Of a stretch of DNA of 64,000 nt, positions 10,561-21,599 are shown in pieces (position 1 is the stretch's first letter; each line of letters opens with the position of its first letter). Where the stretch lies: contig OY754465.1 in the NCBI GenBank assembly GCA_963575645.1, forward strand, positions 47,084,401 through 47,148,400, in the 5' to 3' direction. The DNA is from Xanthostigma xanthostigma. Lineage: Eukaryota; Arthropoda; Insecta; Raphidioptera; Raphidiidae. Both the position numbers and the translations under genes were made by a program. The notes under the pieces were generated by a model, which was not told where the DNA came from, ran no database searches, and saw only the letters and a program-made list of their open reading frames with translations.

Positions 10561-11204
10561 GTCTTTACGTTCAACTATATTAGATTTTAAAATTTACCTT
10601 GAAAAAGTAAATGACACCCGCTTCCATATCGATAATAAGGTGATCTACTATACAGAAAGATATAGGGAACAGTATCAGGTGATAGGTCAGTAGAAATCAG
10701 TGAAAGAAAATAAAACGCAGACTAAGATTTGAGACGATTTTTGAATACACAAAATTATTCTCTCAGTGTAGACAGTATTTGTGTAGAGAAGGGTAAGCCC
10801 CCAGCAGCGTTTTGTATAAAACGTGGACTGTTAAGGGTTTAATTGATCTTGTGTTACGCACCTGCATAATTCGTCACGTATCTCTACTGTCTTCTGTCAC
10901 GTACTACTAATAAAATATGAACAGGCATCGTATACGAAATTGGACGAATGAGAGAAAAGGAGGAGAACAAAAGCTATTGTCTACAGTCTGAATGCTTAAT
11001 TTATTTAATTTCAGATATAAACGTACGCAGATTTTTTTTTATCTTCATCAAATTTCTTAATTATATATTTTGTTTAGCTGAACGTAAAATGTCTCGTTTA
11101 TTTAGAAATAAACTATGTTATGGTGGAATTAAAGTGAACTAATGGAAAAACATTTTTACAAGCTTTTATTTAGTTTCATCTGTCCCAGTGTCTGTCTGTC
11201 TGAA
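10561..11204. other. No gene supported
   Basis: No frame with a domain, RNA gene or repeat identified. Confidence 0.45.
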
Positions 11205-11545
11205 ATCAAATTTTGCAAGTTAAATTTCACCCTCTTCCCGGTTGACGATTGAGCTAAAATTTTGCATGTGTATCTATAGTTCCGATGACACTACAATATT
11301 ATAATAACCAACCGACCGCTACGGCTTTCGTCAGGATGCAAATCGCATTTCAACTACTTTCCGTTATCCGATTCAGCTAAAATTTTGTATACGTAAGTAG
11401 TTTTTTTTTTTTTTTTAACTTAAATTACGTGCTCAGCAACTTTGGCTATATGCACGAAAAGACGTATGTAGTTCCGATGACAATACAATATTATAATAAC
11501 TAACTGACCGGTCTGGCTTTCGTTCGATGCAAATCGCACTTTTAA
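11205..11545 (+). repeat. Tandem-like pair of a dispersed repeat ('gttccgatgacaatacaata')
   Basis: Two units read 'ttccgatgacactacaatat...aaccgaccgctacggctttcgt' (about 11,280-11,350) and 'ttccgatgacaatacaatat...gaccggtctggctttcgt' (about 11,472-11,541), both ending in 'gatgcaaatcgca'. Each is preceded by 'gctaaaattttg'. A related fragment occurs at 36,300-36,380 ('ccgatgacaatgcaataat'). Confidence 0.6.
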
Positions 11546-11589
11546 TAAAGCAACATTTTATTAATATTTAAAGACTCTAAAAAGAAGAA

Positions 11590-11807
11590 AATAAACTTTA
11601 AATGAAATTAAACCAAAAGCTTGTCGCAAAATTTTCCTCTGTAAATAAATAAAAATACAATATGTAACTTGATCACAAGTAATTCTCAGAAAAAAAAATA
11701 ATTTCATAAAATAAATTTACACAGGAAAATCTCGCGACAAGCTTTTATATCATATAAATTGTATAATGCTAATAGATGGTTGGGTATGATTTCATTTAAA
11801 GTTTATT
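11590..11807. repeat. Foldback / MITE remnant
   Basis: Outer arms 11,590-11,608 and 11,789-11,807 are exact complements; inner arms 11,615-11,646 and 11,714-11,745 are nearly complementary ('aaaagcttgtcgc' against 'gcgacaagctttt'). The right side has about 43 extra bases between inner and outer arm, so one arm has gained or the other lost sequence. Confidence 0.7.
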
Positions 11808-12704
11808 TTATCTTTTTGGAACTATTATAGTTTTAAAAACAATTTTTACTATTAATTTTATTAAACTTTTTCTTTATAAATGAGTGAAGTAACTGAAAGT
11901 GTATTTACTTTGAGACAGCTATTTGGAGCCAGTCAGTAAATGCATAATTAAACGAAAAAGCAAAATAGATATTAATTGTACTAAAATATTGTATCAACAA
12001 AAAACATTTTCTTGTTTTACGGGATGCTCCGTTAAGTAGGGGCGCCACCATGATTTAATTAATTTAAAAGTAGCAACGTGTATATTTTAATTCTTTGCAC
12101 CTGTTTTGTATCTGAGTTATTGGGACATTTTGTTAAAATCTGCAGCGATGTAAAAAATCATATAGGTATCTTTGAAAATATGCAAATTATTGACAGCGCA
12201 TTTTAATTCTACAAAGATTTTTTTGTTTTAAATCTTATAAAAAATTGTGAAGCAATAATTAGACAAAATTTATTTCAATACGATCAAAAATATCGTGAAA
12301 CACATTAAAATGAATTTTATTTATTTATATGTTTTATGAGAAATGTAGAACCAAGCTTGAGAACAGTGTAATTTGCATCGGTTTTCATTTTGAAATAATT
12401 CAATTTAGCCTAGAATGCTTTAGAAAAGTTCACGCAATTTAAAATAGTTAAAAAATAGTGAGTAATGAATAATAAAGCAATACATAAAGTTGTTTTAAAA
12501 AGTTGGGAATACAAAAGTGTAGTAATATGCAGCCTTTTACGTTTAATAAGAAAGTATGTAGATGACTACTTAACTCTGCAGTCTGCACCCTATAAACCAT
12601 AAATTATTTATAGATGATAAAATAGCATTAGATCACAAATTAGAATAATTGTAAGTATCCTTAATTTCGCAGTCACATGTCGATTCTAGATAGTTGTTCC
12701 ATCC
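11808..12704. other. No gene supported
   Basis: AT-rich sequence with no frame, RNA gene or repeat I can support. Confidence 0.45.
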
Positions 12705-13632
12705 TATACAATGTGTTTACCGATAGTGATAACAGTGAATAATAATTCTTGTATCCTACTAGATACTCAAAAAAGTTTGAATAGTTTTTTATTCAACTGG
12801 AGATTTACTATCGGAGCCTGCTGAGGTATATTCTTTTGTACTTCAAATTCAACCGGGAGTTTGCACTGTACAACCATTTTTCTTCAATTGACAATATATA
12901 GTTTTTCACATTTACGAAATTTTTATTTTTTTTTCTCTATAAATTCATATAAAATTTTCATTAGGTTACATAAGAAAATATTTGAGAAAAACGATTACGA
13001 TTTATTAAATAATATAAACACATGTGTGGAGTGTAATGAAAAAGTACCTGTGTGACCGAGCTTTGCTCGGAAAGTTAAATTTTGAAAACAATTGTTTGAT
13101 TGTTTGTATAAAATTCCAAAACCTACTTACAATATTAAAGTATTTTCATACGTCAAAAAATGAGATGAGACCTAGCTAAAACGATTTTTTGCTCCCCAAA
13201 ATCCCTTTACAGTAAATTTCATCCAAATCGTTAGGGCCGTTTTCGAGAAAATATTTAGGGACATAGGTAGGTAGATAGGTGGATATAAGATTAACTCGTT
13301 TAATAATATAGGGGATAAGTATTACTGTGTGTTTAATTAATAAATTGATAACGTTATTCTCGAATATTTTGTCATGTCACCTTATGAAAATTGTATATGA
13401 ATTTATAGAGAAAAAATAGAGATTTCGAAAATATAAAAAGTATATGTTGCCATTTAAAAAAAAATGCATGTACACTTCCGGTTTAGTTTGATGTACAAAA
13501 AAATATACCTTTACAGTTTCCGATAATAAATTTCGAGTTGAATAAAAAACTATTCAAATATTTTTTTAGTTTTTGTAGGTTACAATAATTATTATTATTC
13601 ACTGCAACCACTATCGGTGAACATACCGTATA
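12705..13632. repeat. Foldback element F2, copy 1, interrupted by a LINE tail
   Basis: Arms at about 12,705-13,016 and 13,327-13,632 are inverted copies, with outer ends reading TATAC...GTGTTTACCGATAGTG against CACTATCGGTGAACAT...GTATA. Shared internal landmarks are 'taaaaaactattcaa', 'gttacataagaaaatattt' and 'ctctataaattcatata'. The centre is occupied by a foreign 270-bp insert (13,055-13,324). The element has a second copy at 19,009-19,580 without that insert. Confidence 0.8.
13055..13324 (+). mobile_element. LINE (RTE-like) 3' tail nested in foldback F2
   Basis: Starts ACCGAGCTTTGCTCGG, a short hairpin-like start typical of this family, includes 'aaatcgttagggccgttttcgag' and ends near 'taactcgtttaataatatag'. 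Both sides share AAGTA...CTGTGTG (13,042-13,054 and 13,317-13,331), a probable target duplication. The second copy of the host foldback lacks it, confirming insertion. No coding part remains. Confidence 0.65.
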
Positions 13633-14265
13633 AATTCACAATTTCAGTTTATTTGTGATGATGATGACTGGAAAAACTTTAAAAATTTTTAACTTTTTGT
13701 ATCAAAAAGGCATATAAGGAAAGTGCTCAATCGTAGCTGACTAATATGTAAATTTGGATATACATAACTATGTTACATTTTTATTTCTATCTTATTCAAG
13801 AAGATATTTTTGGATGCCTGTATTACGTTTTTTTCATTTCTTTAGTACTAATTCCGTACTCCATTACGGTATATATGTATTTTTTTGAAATGGAACCTAG
13901 TTTAAAGTAAAATAATAAAAAGAGTCCTAAGCTGGACGAGTTATTATACAGAAAAAATAAATTACGCTGTCGGTTATTATCTAAAAGACATTTAATTTCT
14001 GAAGAACAAAGCTCGGCCGACGATGTACGGTATTAGGCACTAGGCAGTCTGGAAGCGTATATCGTAAAAAGGAGGACACCGCGCTTTCGTACCGGGGCTT
14101 CCCCGCCCTGCACCACCTCTACACCCCGAATACATGATTCAGATTTAATTTACCATTACAACGTTAAATACTATCCTGCGCTATTGTTTCTGTATAAGTA
14201 ACAAGTAACAAGTATATATATGTATACTGATATAGCATAGTACAGATTGTTTACTTTTTTTACCC
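13633..14265. other. No gene supported; short GC-rich patch
   Basis: A GC-rich patch at about 14,030-14,130 includes 'cgtaccggggcttccccgcc' but gives no frame with a known domain. The remainder is AT-rich. Confidence 0.4.
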
Positions 14266-14460
14266 GACTACGGCGAAGTCAAAAGGAAGGGTTATGAATG
14301 GATTATGTTTGTATTTACGAATGTTCCACCGCAGCGCCTAAACTATTCATCCGATTTTGATAAATAAGGTGTCAATCGATTCGTTATTATGGCCCGGGTA
14401 ACATAGAGAGGATGGAGGAGCAAATTGAAAACAAATAAAAAATAAGTTAAAAACTAAAAC
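14266..14460 (+). repeat. Dispersed repeat, 'gaagtcaaaaggaagggtta' family, copy 1
   Basis: Begins ACCCGACTACGGCGAAGTC and continues 'aaaggaagggttatga', 'ctaaactattcatccgat' and 'tattatggcccgggtaacat'. A second copy in the same orientation is at 60,608-60,790. The family is common in insect genomes; class not determinable from this fragment. Confidence 0.7.
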
Positions 14461-14578
14461 ACGACTATTGAAAACTACAACATTCTTATGTTACCTGACA
14501 GAGTATAAATTGCTTTATGAAGAGCCATTCTCTAAAAATTTTTGTTGTAAGTCACTATCTACTGCAGGTGTTGATATA

Positions 14579-14687
14579 TATATGTTACCGGCCAAACCCG
14601 ATTTCAGGACAAACTAGTTTTGGCCTACTATTCATACTAGGCCAAACTAGTTTGTCCTGAAATCGGATTTGTCTGGTAACATATATA
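14579..14687. repeat. Short palindromic MITE next to a LINE frame
   Basis: Arms 14,579-14,626 and 14,639-14,687 are complementary over about 48 bases around a 12-base loop; ends read GTTACC/GGTAAC within TATATA. It lies directly before the first conserved residues (YN) of the LINE C-terminal frame at 14,684, so it probably interrupts that LINE. Confidence 0.75.
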
Positions 14688-14995
14688 ATACATTGCCGAA
14701 CTGGCTTAAAAATATTACTGAACTAAAAACATTTAAAAAAGAATTGAAAAACATTCTTGTAAAAAAAACGGTATATAAACTGCAGGGATATATTTTTACC
14801 GAGTTTTAATTATTTATATTAATGTATATATATTTATTTTAAGTGTCTATATATTTTACAAGGAGGCGTTTTGTATCTATAATTGTTATTATATTTATGT
14901 ATATGTATTTATTTTAAGTGCCTATATATTTTATAAGCAGACATTTTATATCTATAATATTGTTATAGCTTCAAAAATAAATTATCTGTCTATCT
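14684..14995 (+). pseudogene. LINE C-terminal fragment with 3' tail
   Basis: A continuous frame from 14,684 gives YNTLPNWLKNITELKTFKKE, then a lysine-rich stretch, ending at the TAA 14,807-14,809. The YN-LP start followed by a basic helix-like end is the usual C-terminus of Jockey/CR1-type reverse transcriptase proteins. The 3' region contains two imperfect copies of about 72 bp (14,823-14,894 and 14,897-14,967) and ends in a 'ctgtctatctatg' tail. The upstream protein is missing, cut off by the MITE at 14,579-14,687. Confidence 0.65.
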
Positions 14996-14999
14996 ATGA

Positions 15000-16920
15000 A
15001 ACAAGAAAATATTCTCATCTGAGGATAGCCGTAGTCGTATGCCATCTCATGTATATGAGGCCCTCTAGATATATAGCGTAATGCACTTTGCCCTAGAGCT
15101 TACGATCGCTTACTACTGTTAAAATGTAATGATTTTTTAGGGTACGTGGCATATAATTTATAACTTATAATTTTTTGTGTTGGCATTTTCGGAAATGGTA
15201 TTAGCTGATGGATAATAAATGTTTGGTTTTGAAATTTAAATCCTCACGTGCTATGATTAAAAAATCTTAATGTTAAGCTAAAATTTAGCGCGAATAACTT
15301 ATAGTTCGTAGCTAGTTATATTGTAACTCCAATTTAAATACTGTTATGAGCAAGTGAGACAGATAGATGGAGTTAGCAAAGGTATAAAGATATTGCAAAT
15401 ATGTAACAAATGGTACACATTTCATTTATTTTTCATTTCCAGTTGAAAAGAAACTTCTTACACAGAAAGTATATACGAATGACTGCTATACTTATATTTT
15501 ACCAGGGCGGGTCAAACTATTCTAAACAAACAGTAAAAATCATATTCGAATACGATGCCATAACCTCAAAAATTATTATATTTATTATTTTTACATAACT
15601 TCAAAAAGTTTATATTTTTACAGCGCAAATATGCGACAATAATTGATAAAATGGGTTTTATTTAGGTGAAATTTAGACTCAAGACCTTTTATTGGGGTAT
15701 TTTTGAAAATAAATTAGGTATTTTTGGATTTATTTTTTAAATTCATTTTTTGTTGTTATTTTCTATAACTACTTTTATAAATGAAATGCATTCTTTTTTT
15801 TACACGAATATGAACGTGAATATTTTAATGTTGAACTTTAAATTTACTTCAGAATTCATAGACAGGTAGAACATTAATATACTTATCTATTCGAACAATG
15901 GATATTAATTAGTTCTTAAATTTTTGTTTTGTAAATAGCGGCGTTTTTCTTAAAAATAATATTTTTGCTCTATTTTACAAAGATGTTTCATTATTTTTTT
16001 TTTATATTTTTTTGGTTGCTTTTACTGTTTCCATAACAATTTAGAATTCCTATTATTTACCTAATTACCACACACACAAACTAAAAAACTTTTAAAAATA
16101 TTTAGTGCTGCTAACATGAGTTAGTTATTTACTAGTCACGTAGATACAGTTTCTGGTATAACTGATAGATTTTTGTGACTTCACTTTCTCATGGTAGAAC
16201 TCGCATCTACTTGATTGCTGTGATCTTGACAGTTGCAGACTCGGTTGTCGAGCTTCTATGTTTCACAATCATTCCTAGGTTATCTCACTTTCAAGACCAA
16301 ATCAGTTCCTATGTGACGGCTTAATAACGCGTAATCGCAGTGCAAAAAATCTTTCAAAAACCGAATCTGAATTAAAAATGTTAGTTTATTTCCCGATATG
16401 GCACAATGGCACTTACACCAGTGGCGTTTGTTGAATGGCAGAACTTGGGAGTCGGACTATTAAATCTCATTGTTCCAAGTCAATCTAAATAATTTAGCAC
16501 CGTTTTAAAACCACATCAATATTTTTACCACACCTATAATAGTACCTACACCGACATTTTTACATTTTTTTTGTTTATTATTTTGTTTATTATTCTGAAT
16601 TTGCAGAGTGTTTGTATACTTCGCTGTTCCCATCTGATGCATGAATGCACTTTTTGCTGAATGTGCTATTTTAAATATTTATTTTTTGGCGTAGCTTCTT
16701 CTTTTATCTCGGGAAGTACCAACATAGTATACAGACTCCACCTACTTAGTTTTAATTTAAATTTTTCTCTTTGAGTTAAACCTATTTTGTTTTTTTATTT
16801 TACACTTTCAACTACAATTAGACTATAAGCTTCATGAATTATTACACCTTCTCACAGTTTGAAAACCGTGAAGGTGCAAACATGAATGTTCATTATTATA
16901 CTTTTATGTATGATTTATTT
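15000..16920. other. No gene supported; long AT-rich stretch
   Basis: No frame longer than about 60 codons with a recognisable domain. No inverted repeat or RNA gene seen. Confidence 0.45.
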
Positions 16921-16922
16921 AT

Positions 16923-17495
16923 GCCCATATTTACCGAACACTATTAAAGATAGAAGCAACTAATCTTGGAACAAATTTATACGTTAGAATAAAATTTACT
17001 TTCCGATAAATAAAATTATCGACCAAAATATATTAACAAAAAATATATATAAATTCAATACATTAACGTTTCGGTCCGGATTTTGATTTTCTTCAGAACT
17101 GATCTAAAAAATATAAATATTAATTAATAATTAGTTTCTAATCCGGATCGAACCGTTAATGTATTGAGTTTATATATTTTTTGTTAATATATTTGTCTGA
17201 AAAATTGGTGGATAATTTTATTTATTGAAAAGTTCTATTCAGACGTTAATCAAAGATTTGAAAATTTACTTTCAATTTACCAAGCAAATTATCAGGTAGA
17301 AAAGTTAGTTAAAGAACAAGCATACAATATACCTACTATACTCCTTGCTTTTTTGTTGAATATTTTGATGTTCACCCAAAAATGGGGTAAACGTCAAAAA
17401 AAGTTTCACAAAACAATAATGTTTTATCTTAACCCAATTGCACACAAATAATTAATATTTTACAACTATACATTTCACAAAAGATTAATAAACAA
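16923..17495 (+). repeat. Dispersed repeat R1, copy A, split by a Penelope-like insertion
   Basis: Starts 'gcccatatttaccgaacact' and after the insert ends with 'atgttcacccaaaaat' and 'aacaataatgttttatcttaa'. The reverse complement of 24,195-24,480 has the same order of landmarks without the interruption, which identifies the exact insertion point. Confidence 0.7.
17004..17260. mobile_element. Penelope-like palindromic element with 13-bp TSD
   Basis: The 257-bp element is flanked by an exact 13-bp duplication AAAATTTACTTTC (16,991-17,003 and 17,261-17,273). Its halves are inverted copies sharing 'taaataaaattatc', 'atatattaacaaaaaatata' and 'cattaacgtttcg'. The minus strand at 17,067-17,096 reads CTGAAGA, a short stem region and GAAACG, the arrangement of the conserved core in hammerhead ribozymes found in Penelope-like elements, although CUGAAGA replaces the active CUGAUGA. 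No protein frame remains. Related copies: 46,107-46,290 and a short fragment at 52,221-52,290. Confidence 0.6.
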
Positions 17496-17839
17496 GACAT
17501 AAACAACAACTGTAAATATAATACTTCACGTTTAAATATATTCATATTGAACATCATCGTTTCGGAAACGGTAAAAACAATAATTAATTTTCTGCACATC
17601 CCCCTATAAAATAGTTACTTTTCATGCTTGTATAGCGGTAGTAACATGACTCATTTCGCACTAGTGAGTAAAGTAAAACAAAAGAAATACGATTTCATTA
17701 ATTCAATGTTAATTTCTAAAAGCGACCTGTCAGTTGCCATTTAAAATTTAGTAACATAAAACGTAGCTTTCGTAAACAATTCAAATAGATTTCAATATGA
17801 CCAAATACTGAATGCCAGATTCGTCAATATATACTTATA

Positions 17840-18180
17840 GTGGTCCGTCCCGGTTTCACCCGAGTACGATAGATATAATTCTGCAAAATGTTTTTCGTTT
17901 GCGGCCCGGCGCGGCGTCTGAACTAATAGCTTTGAGCAAATTCTACCAGATTTGCTTCTGAACTAATAGCTTTGAGTAAATTCTATCAGATCTCATTACA
18001 TGTTACTGAAACAGTTTTTTTGAGAAAACGCCGTAATTTTATACAAAATATTTAATAAAAACTATCCTATAGCGAAGTTGCGCCAATCAAGACACATTCA
18101 CAAAATTACAATTGGTTCAGTGTTTTCGGAGATTAGCGTGGTGAAAATTGTGACACAAGAATTTTATATATATATAGATT
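17840..18180 (+). repeat. LINE-tail type repeat starting 'ggtccgtcccggtttcaccc'
   Basis: Starts with a GC-rich 'gtggtccgtcccggtttcac' segment and ends with 'gtgacacaagaattttat' followed by 'atatatatagatt', the usual start and end of an arthropod RTE-like tail. It contains a direct tandem pair of 40 bp (17,918-17,957 and 17,958-17,997) around 'ctgaactaatagctttgag'. Related GC-rich ends are found at 20,778-20,812 (reverse) and 28,611-28,640. Confidence 0.6.
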
Positions 18181-19008
18181 ATGAAGTAAAAATCTGATAT
18201 TTTATAGGAGGTTTGTGCAAGAATGTAGTGTATTTTGTTCGTGATGATATGACTCGAGTGATTGTAAATAGTTACCGATCCTCGTTTTAACATAATCTAA
18301 ATTCTTCGTACAATACCTTCAATTTCATTTACGAACGAGATATATAGACCACTATTTTTAATATTTATTTTTTATTATTCGCAGCACAAAAAAAATACGC
18401 CCAGGGTCGATACTTTGACTGCTACTGCCTTAGCACGTGCCTAATATTTGATGTTTTTGGTATAATATTCCAAACACACTTAAAACCGTTGAAGTTATTT
18501 TTTCATGAAACATGTTTTTTAATATTTACTTATGGGTAATAGGTACATTATTTAATGGAACAAAAATATTTTTAGACTTGGTGGTCGAAAGCAAATCATG
18601 TATTTATACGGTGTAATAATAATATAAATCAGTATGCCTATTGCTCATGTTGTTCTAATATATTATATATGTTGAGTTTATTTTTCATTATTTAGTTAAT
18701 TTAATTTTTGATAATATTGTGCTGCATGAAAATATTCAGAATTTATTATTTTTGGATTGAAATTTTAAATAAATAACGGTAAATATGAATGCGTCTATAA
18801 AAACATGTATATTTTTAAACAATATTTATGTTATAAATGGAAAAATTTTCTTCCAAAAATGAAAATGCTGTTCAAAAGAGAGACAAAAAATACTTTAGAC
18901 AATCTCCAAAGCAGTTTATTTTTCTCTCAAGAAATGGAACCTAATCAATTGTACAAACATTAATTTTATCTGTAATCTTCTAATACTTCTTGTATATATA
19001 TATGGGTA
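18181..19008. other. No gene supported
   Basis: AT-rich, no frame or repeat recognised. Confidence 0.45.
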
Positions 19009-19580
19009 CTATACAGTACAAAAAAGTTTAAATAGTTTTTTATCAACTCGAAATTAACTGCTGAGGTATATTTTTTTTGTACTTCAACAGGAAATTGTAC
19101 ATGCATTTTTTCAGATGGCAGCTTATATTTTCTCTCTCTCTTTATAGATTCATATAAAATTGTCATAAGGTTACATAAGAAAATATTCTAGTAAAATGTT
19201 ATCAATTTATTAGTTAAACACAATAATAATTATTTTTCATAACACTCCACACATGTTTAAATAATAATAATAAATAATTAAGTACAAACTGTTTGTTTAA
19301 CTAATAAATCGATCACGTGTTTCTCAAATATTTTCTTATGTAACCTTATGACAATTTTATATGAATGTATAGAGAAAAAATGGAGATTTCGAAAATGTAA
19401 AAAATATATGTTGCCATTTGAAAAAAAAATGCATATATCCTTCCGATTGAGTGTGAAGTACAAAAAATATAGGTACCTCTGCAGTTTCCGGTAGTAAATT
19501 TCGAGTTGAACTAAAAACTATTTATTCTTTTACCTAGTAGGATACACGAATGATTCACTGTCGGTGAACACACTGTATAC
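19009..19580. repeat. Foldback element F2, copy 2
   Basis: Arms at about 19,009-19,221 and 19,294-19,580; shares with copy 1 the sequences 'aatagttttttat', 'gttacataagaaaatattc' and 'ggtgaacacactgtata'. The left arm lacks about 60 bases near its outer end. Its loop carries 'aacactccacacatgt', which in copy 1 reads in the opposite orientation ('acatgtgtggagtgt'), so the loop is flipped between copies. Confidence 0.75.
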
Positions 19581-20196
19581 TATTTACTACGCAACAAAAT
19601 AAAGTAAAAATAGTTTAAATTTGCGACAAGTGACAACCTCGTATTCGTAAAGTTATGTAGTGTTAGGATTATTTGCAAAAGGAACATGGTGAAGTTATTG
19701 CATTTTATATTAGTGTAAAAAAAATAAAAAAAAAATACAATAACGTGCAACACACGTACAAAACATATACGCACACATGGATAGTTCAGAGTTATTTCAT
19801 GTATTCTATGAATATGGAATAAGTTGGATACTATATATAATAAATCAATACAATCCGCTAACTTATCTACTCTCTTATGCTACATATATTTTTCTTCTTA
19901 ACATATAAAAAAAAGAAACTACATTTTCGTCTTTACTTTATGTATGTAAAATTTCAGTTTGGCATAGCTCGGCTCTGCTTGCTATGGTATTATAGGTTGG
20001 GGCTACATTGTGTTGTGTGTTATATGCTATACAGCATAGCACCTAAAGTCGGGGTAGTTATCTTCAATACATAAGGTAGCCTATTCTAATAAATACGAAG
20101 AACTAACCCTATTCATCCCTATTCTTCTTTTTTTTTTGTTTTCTCAGATCCTTATTTTTTATTGATTTCATGTGTTTTAACTTAAAGATCAATTGT
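19581..20196. other. No gene supported
   Basis: Short AT-rich frames on both strands only; none has a domain. Confidence 0.45.
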
Positions 20197-20400
20197 ATGA
20201 TTTGGCTATCTATACTAATATATAAAGCTGAAGAGTTTGTTTGCTTGAACGCGCTAATCTCAGGAACTTCTGGTTCAAATTGAAAAAAAAATTTTTGTTG
20301 CATAGCCCATTTATCGAGGAAGGCTATAGGCTATATAATATCACGCGCTACGACCATTAGGAGCGGAGCATTAATGAAAAATGTTGCAAAATGTATCTCA
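20197..20400 (+). repeat. RTE-like repeat, 'cgaggaaggctataggctat' family
   Basis: Reads 'ctatactaatatataaag', 'gcgctaatctcaggaact', 'catagcccatttatcgag' and 'aaggctataggctatataat', then 'gaccattaggagcggagc'. This is, from general knowledge, one of the commonest dispersed repeats in lepidopteran genomes and supports the organism assignment. Confidence 0.7.
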
Positions 20401-20467
20401 AAAATAAGCTTCTATTCAGGTGAAATACACTAACTAAATATACTCATATTAGCTTTGTGAGTACACA

Positions 20468-20530
20468 ACCCCGAATAGCTCAATCGGTAGAGCATGCGAC
20501 TGTCAATATCAGAGCCCCACGTTGGGCGAA
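20468..20530 (+). other. tRNA-derived SINE fragment with deleted T-arm
   Basis: Contains a perfect D-arm, GCTC...GAGC around AATCGGTA, within an A-box-like TAGCTCAATCGG, then 'catgcgactgtcaa' resembling an anticodon arm. The 5' half of the T-arm is missing; the 3' end reads 'cccacgttgggcgaa'. Not a functional tRNA. Followed by a T-rich stretch. Confidence 0.5.
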
Positions 20531-20639
20531 TATATTTTTATTTTTTTAATTTTATTTTCTACATTGCTTTCTTCTAAGGCTTACATATAAATTTATTTTG
20601 ATTTTATTTAATTAATAAAAAAAAATTTTTTTGTTAAAA

Positions 20640-20818
20640 AAAGTATAAATACTGCTTTTTATCGACGAAAACTTTTGAACGGTAACTCCGATCATCATAA
20701 AATTTGGACACAACATTCATCTCGGTAAACTAAGATGAATGTGTGTACTTATGTTCCTCCCTTTCCCATTCGTTCTTTTACACCCGGGTGAAACCGGACA
20801 GGACCGCTAGTCGCTAAT
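20640..20818 (-). repeat. LINE-tail repeat end, reverse orientation
   Basis: Ends with 'cacccgggtgaaaccggaca' and 'ggaccgctagtcg', the reverse complement of the GC-rich start seen at 17,843 and 28,613. Upstream reads 'gaacggtaactccgatcatc', usual text for the family. Confidence 0.55.
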
Positions 20819-21345
20819 AAAAGTGTTAATTAACGATAATAACTGGTACTGTTCAATTTAACAATCCGAATTTTCCCGCCTTTGTAGATTGTCTATTAAA
20901 GATAGCATATTTAATTGGATAATGATTAAAACTATGTCGCTCAAAATAACTTCTAAAATGTCGCCAAGTAAGTAAATCAGAATTATTTTGCAAGTTATTT
21001 CTAAATCTGTGATATTTTCTAAGATATGGTGGTCAATTTTGATGTAAATTAAATGCCTAAGGTAACTAACATATTTTATGGGAATGAGCATGAATACCAT
21101 GTCGGTAAAAATAGCTTCGCAAATAACTTATTATTTTTGATCAAATTTTTGAGACAAAACTGGTTACTATATGAGTCCTAGAAGATAAACGAATGCCAGC
21201 AAAATGATTACGATTGTTTTATTTGAAATATCAACCAACAAAATTTTGAAGACGTGAAATCCGAATCTTACCATGGGCGCCGATGAATCCAGCTATGGAA
21301 TTGACAGCTCTAACGAAAAACTATGTTTTGATTTTCATTAAATTT
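20819..21345. other. No gene supported
   Basis: A minus-strand frame of 80 codons (20,858-21,100) is rich in I, L and K from AT bias and shows no domain. Confidence 0.4.
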
Positions 21346-21349
21346 AACG

Positions 21350-21590
21350 AGTGAGGTGGCGTAGTGGTGAGAGCATTAGATGCATTCGGGAGGTACCGGG
21401 TTTGAATCCCGGCAGGGGCACTTTTTCCTGCTGCCTCTCCCCGAGAAACGGTAATTCCTGTACCGACTATCTTGTTGAGGTCTTCCATGGTTTCCCTCAG
21501 TAATTCCAGATAAATATCGAGATGGTGCCTTATTAAAGACCATGGCCGATTACCTGTCAAACTCCTATGCTCAAAATTTGCCTACCTTAT
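21350..21590 (+). repeat. tRNA-derived SINE
   Basis: Head at 21,350-21,420 has a consensus A-box TGGCGTAGTGG (21,357-21,367) and a B-box GGTTTGAATCC (21,399-21,409). The T-arm is perfect, stem CCGGG/CCCGG with a 7-base loop (21,396-21,412). The body follows with 'tcttccatggtttccctcag', 'gagatggtgcctta' and 'accatggccgatta', a layout widely seen in insect tRNA-SINEs. It should carry an internal RNA polymerase III promoter. The 3' end is not sharply defined. Confidence 0.7.
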
Positions 21591-21599
21591 CCTAATGTC

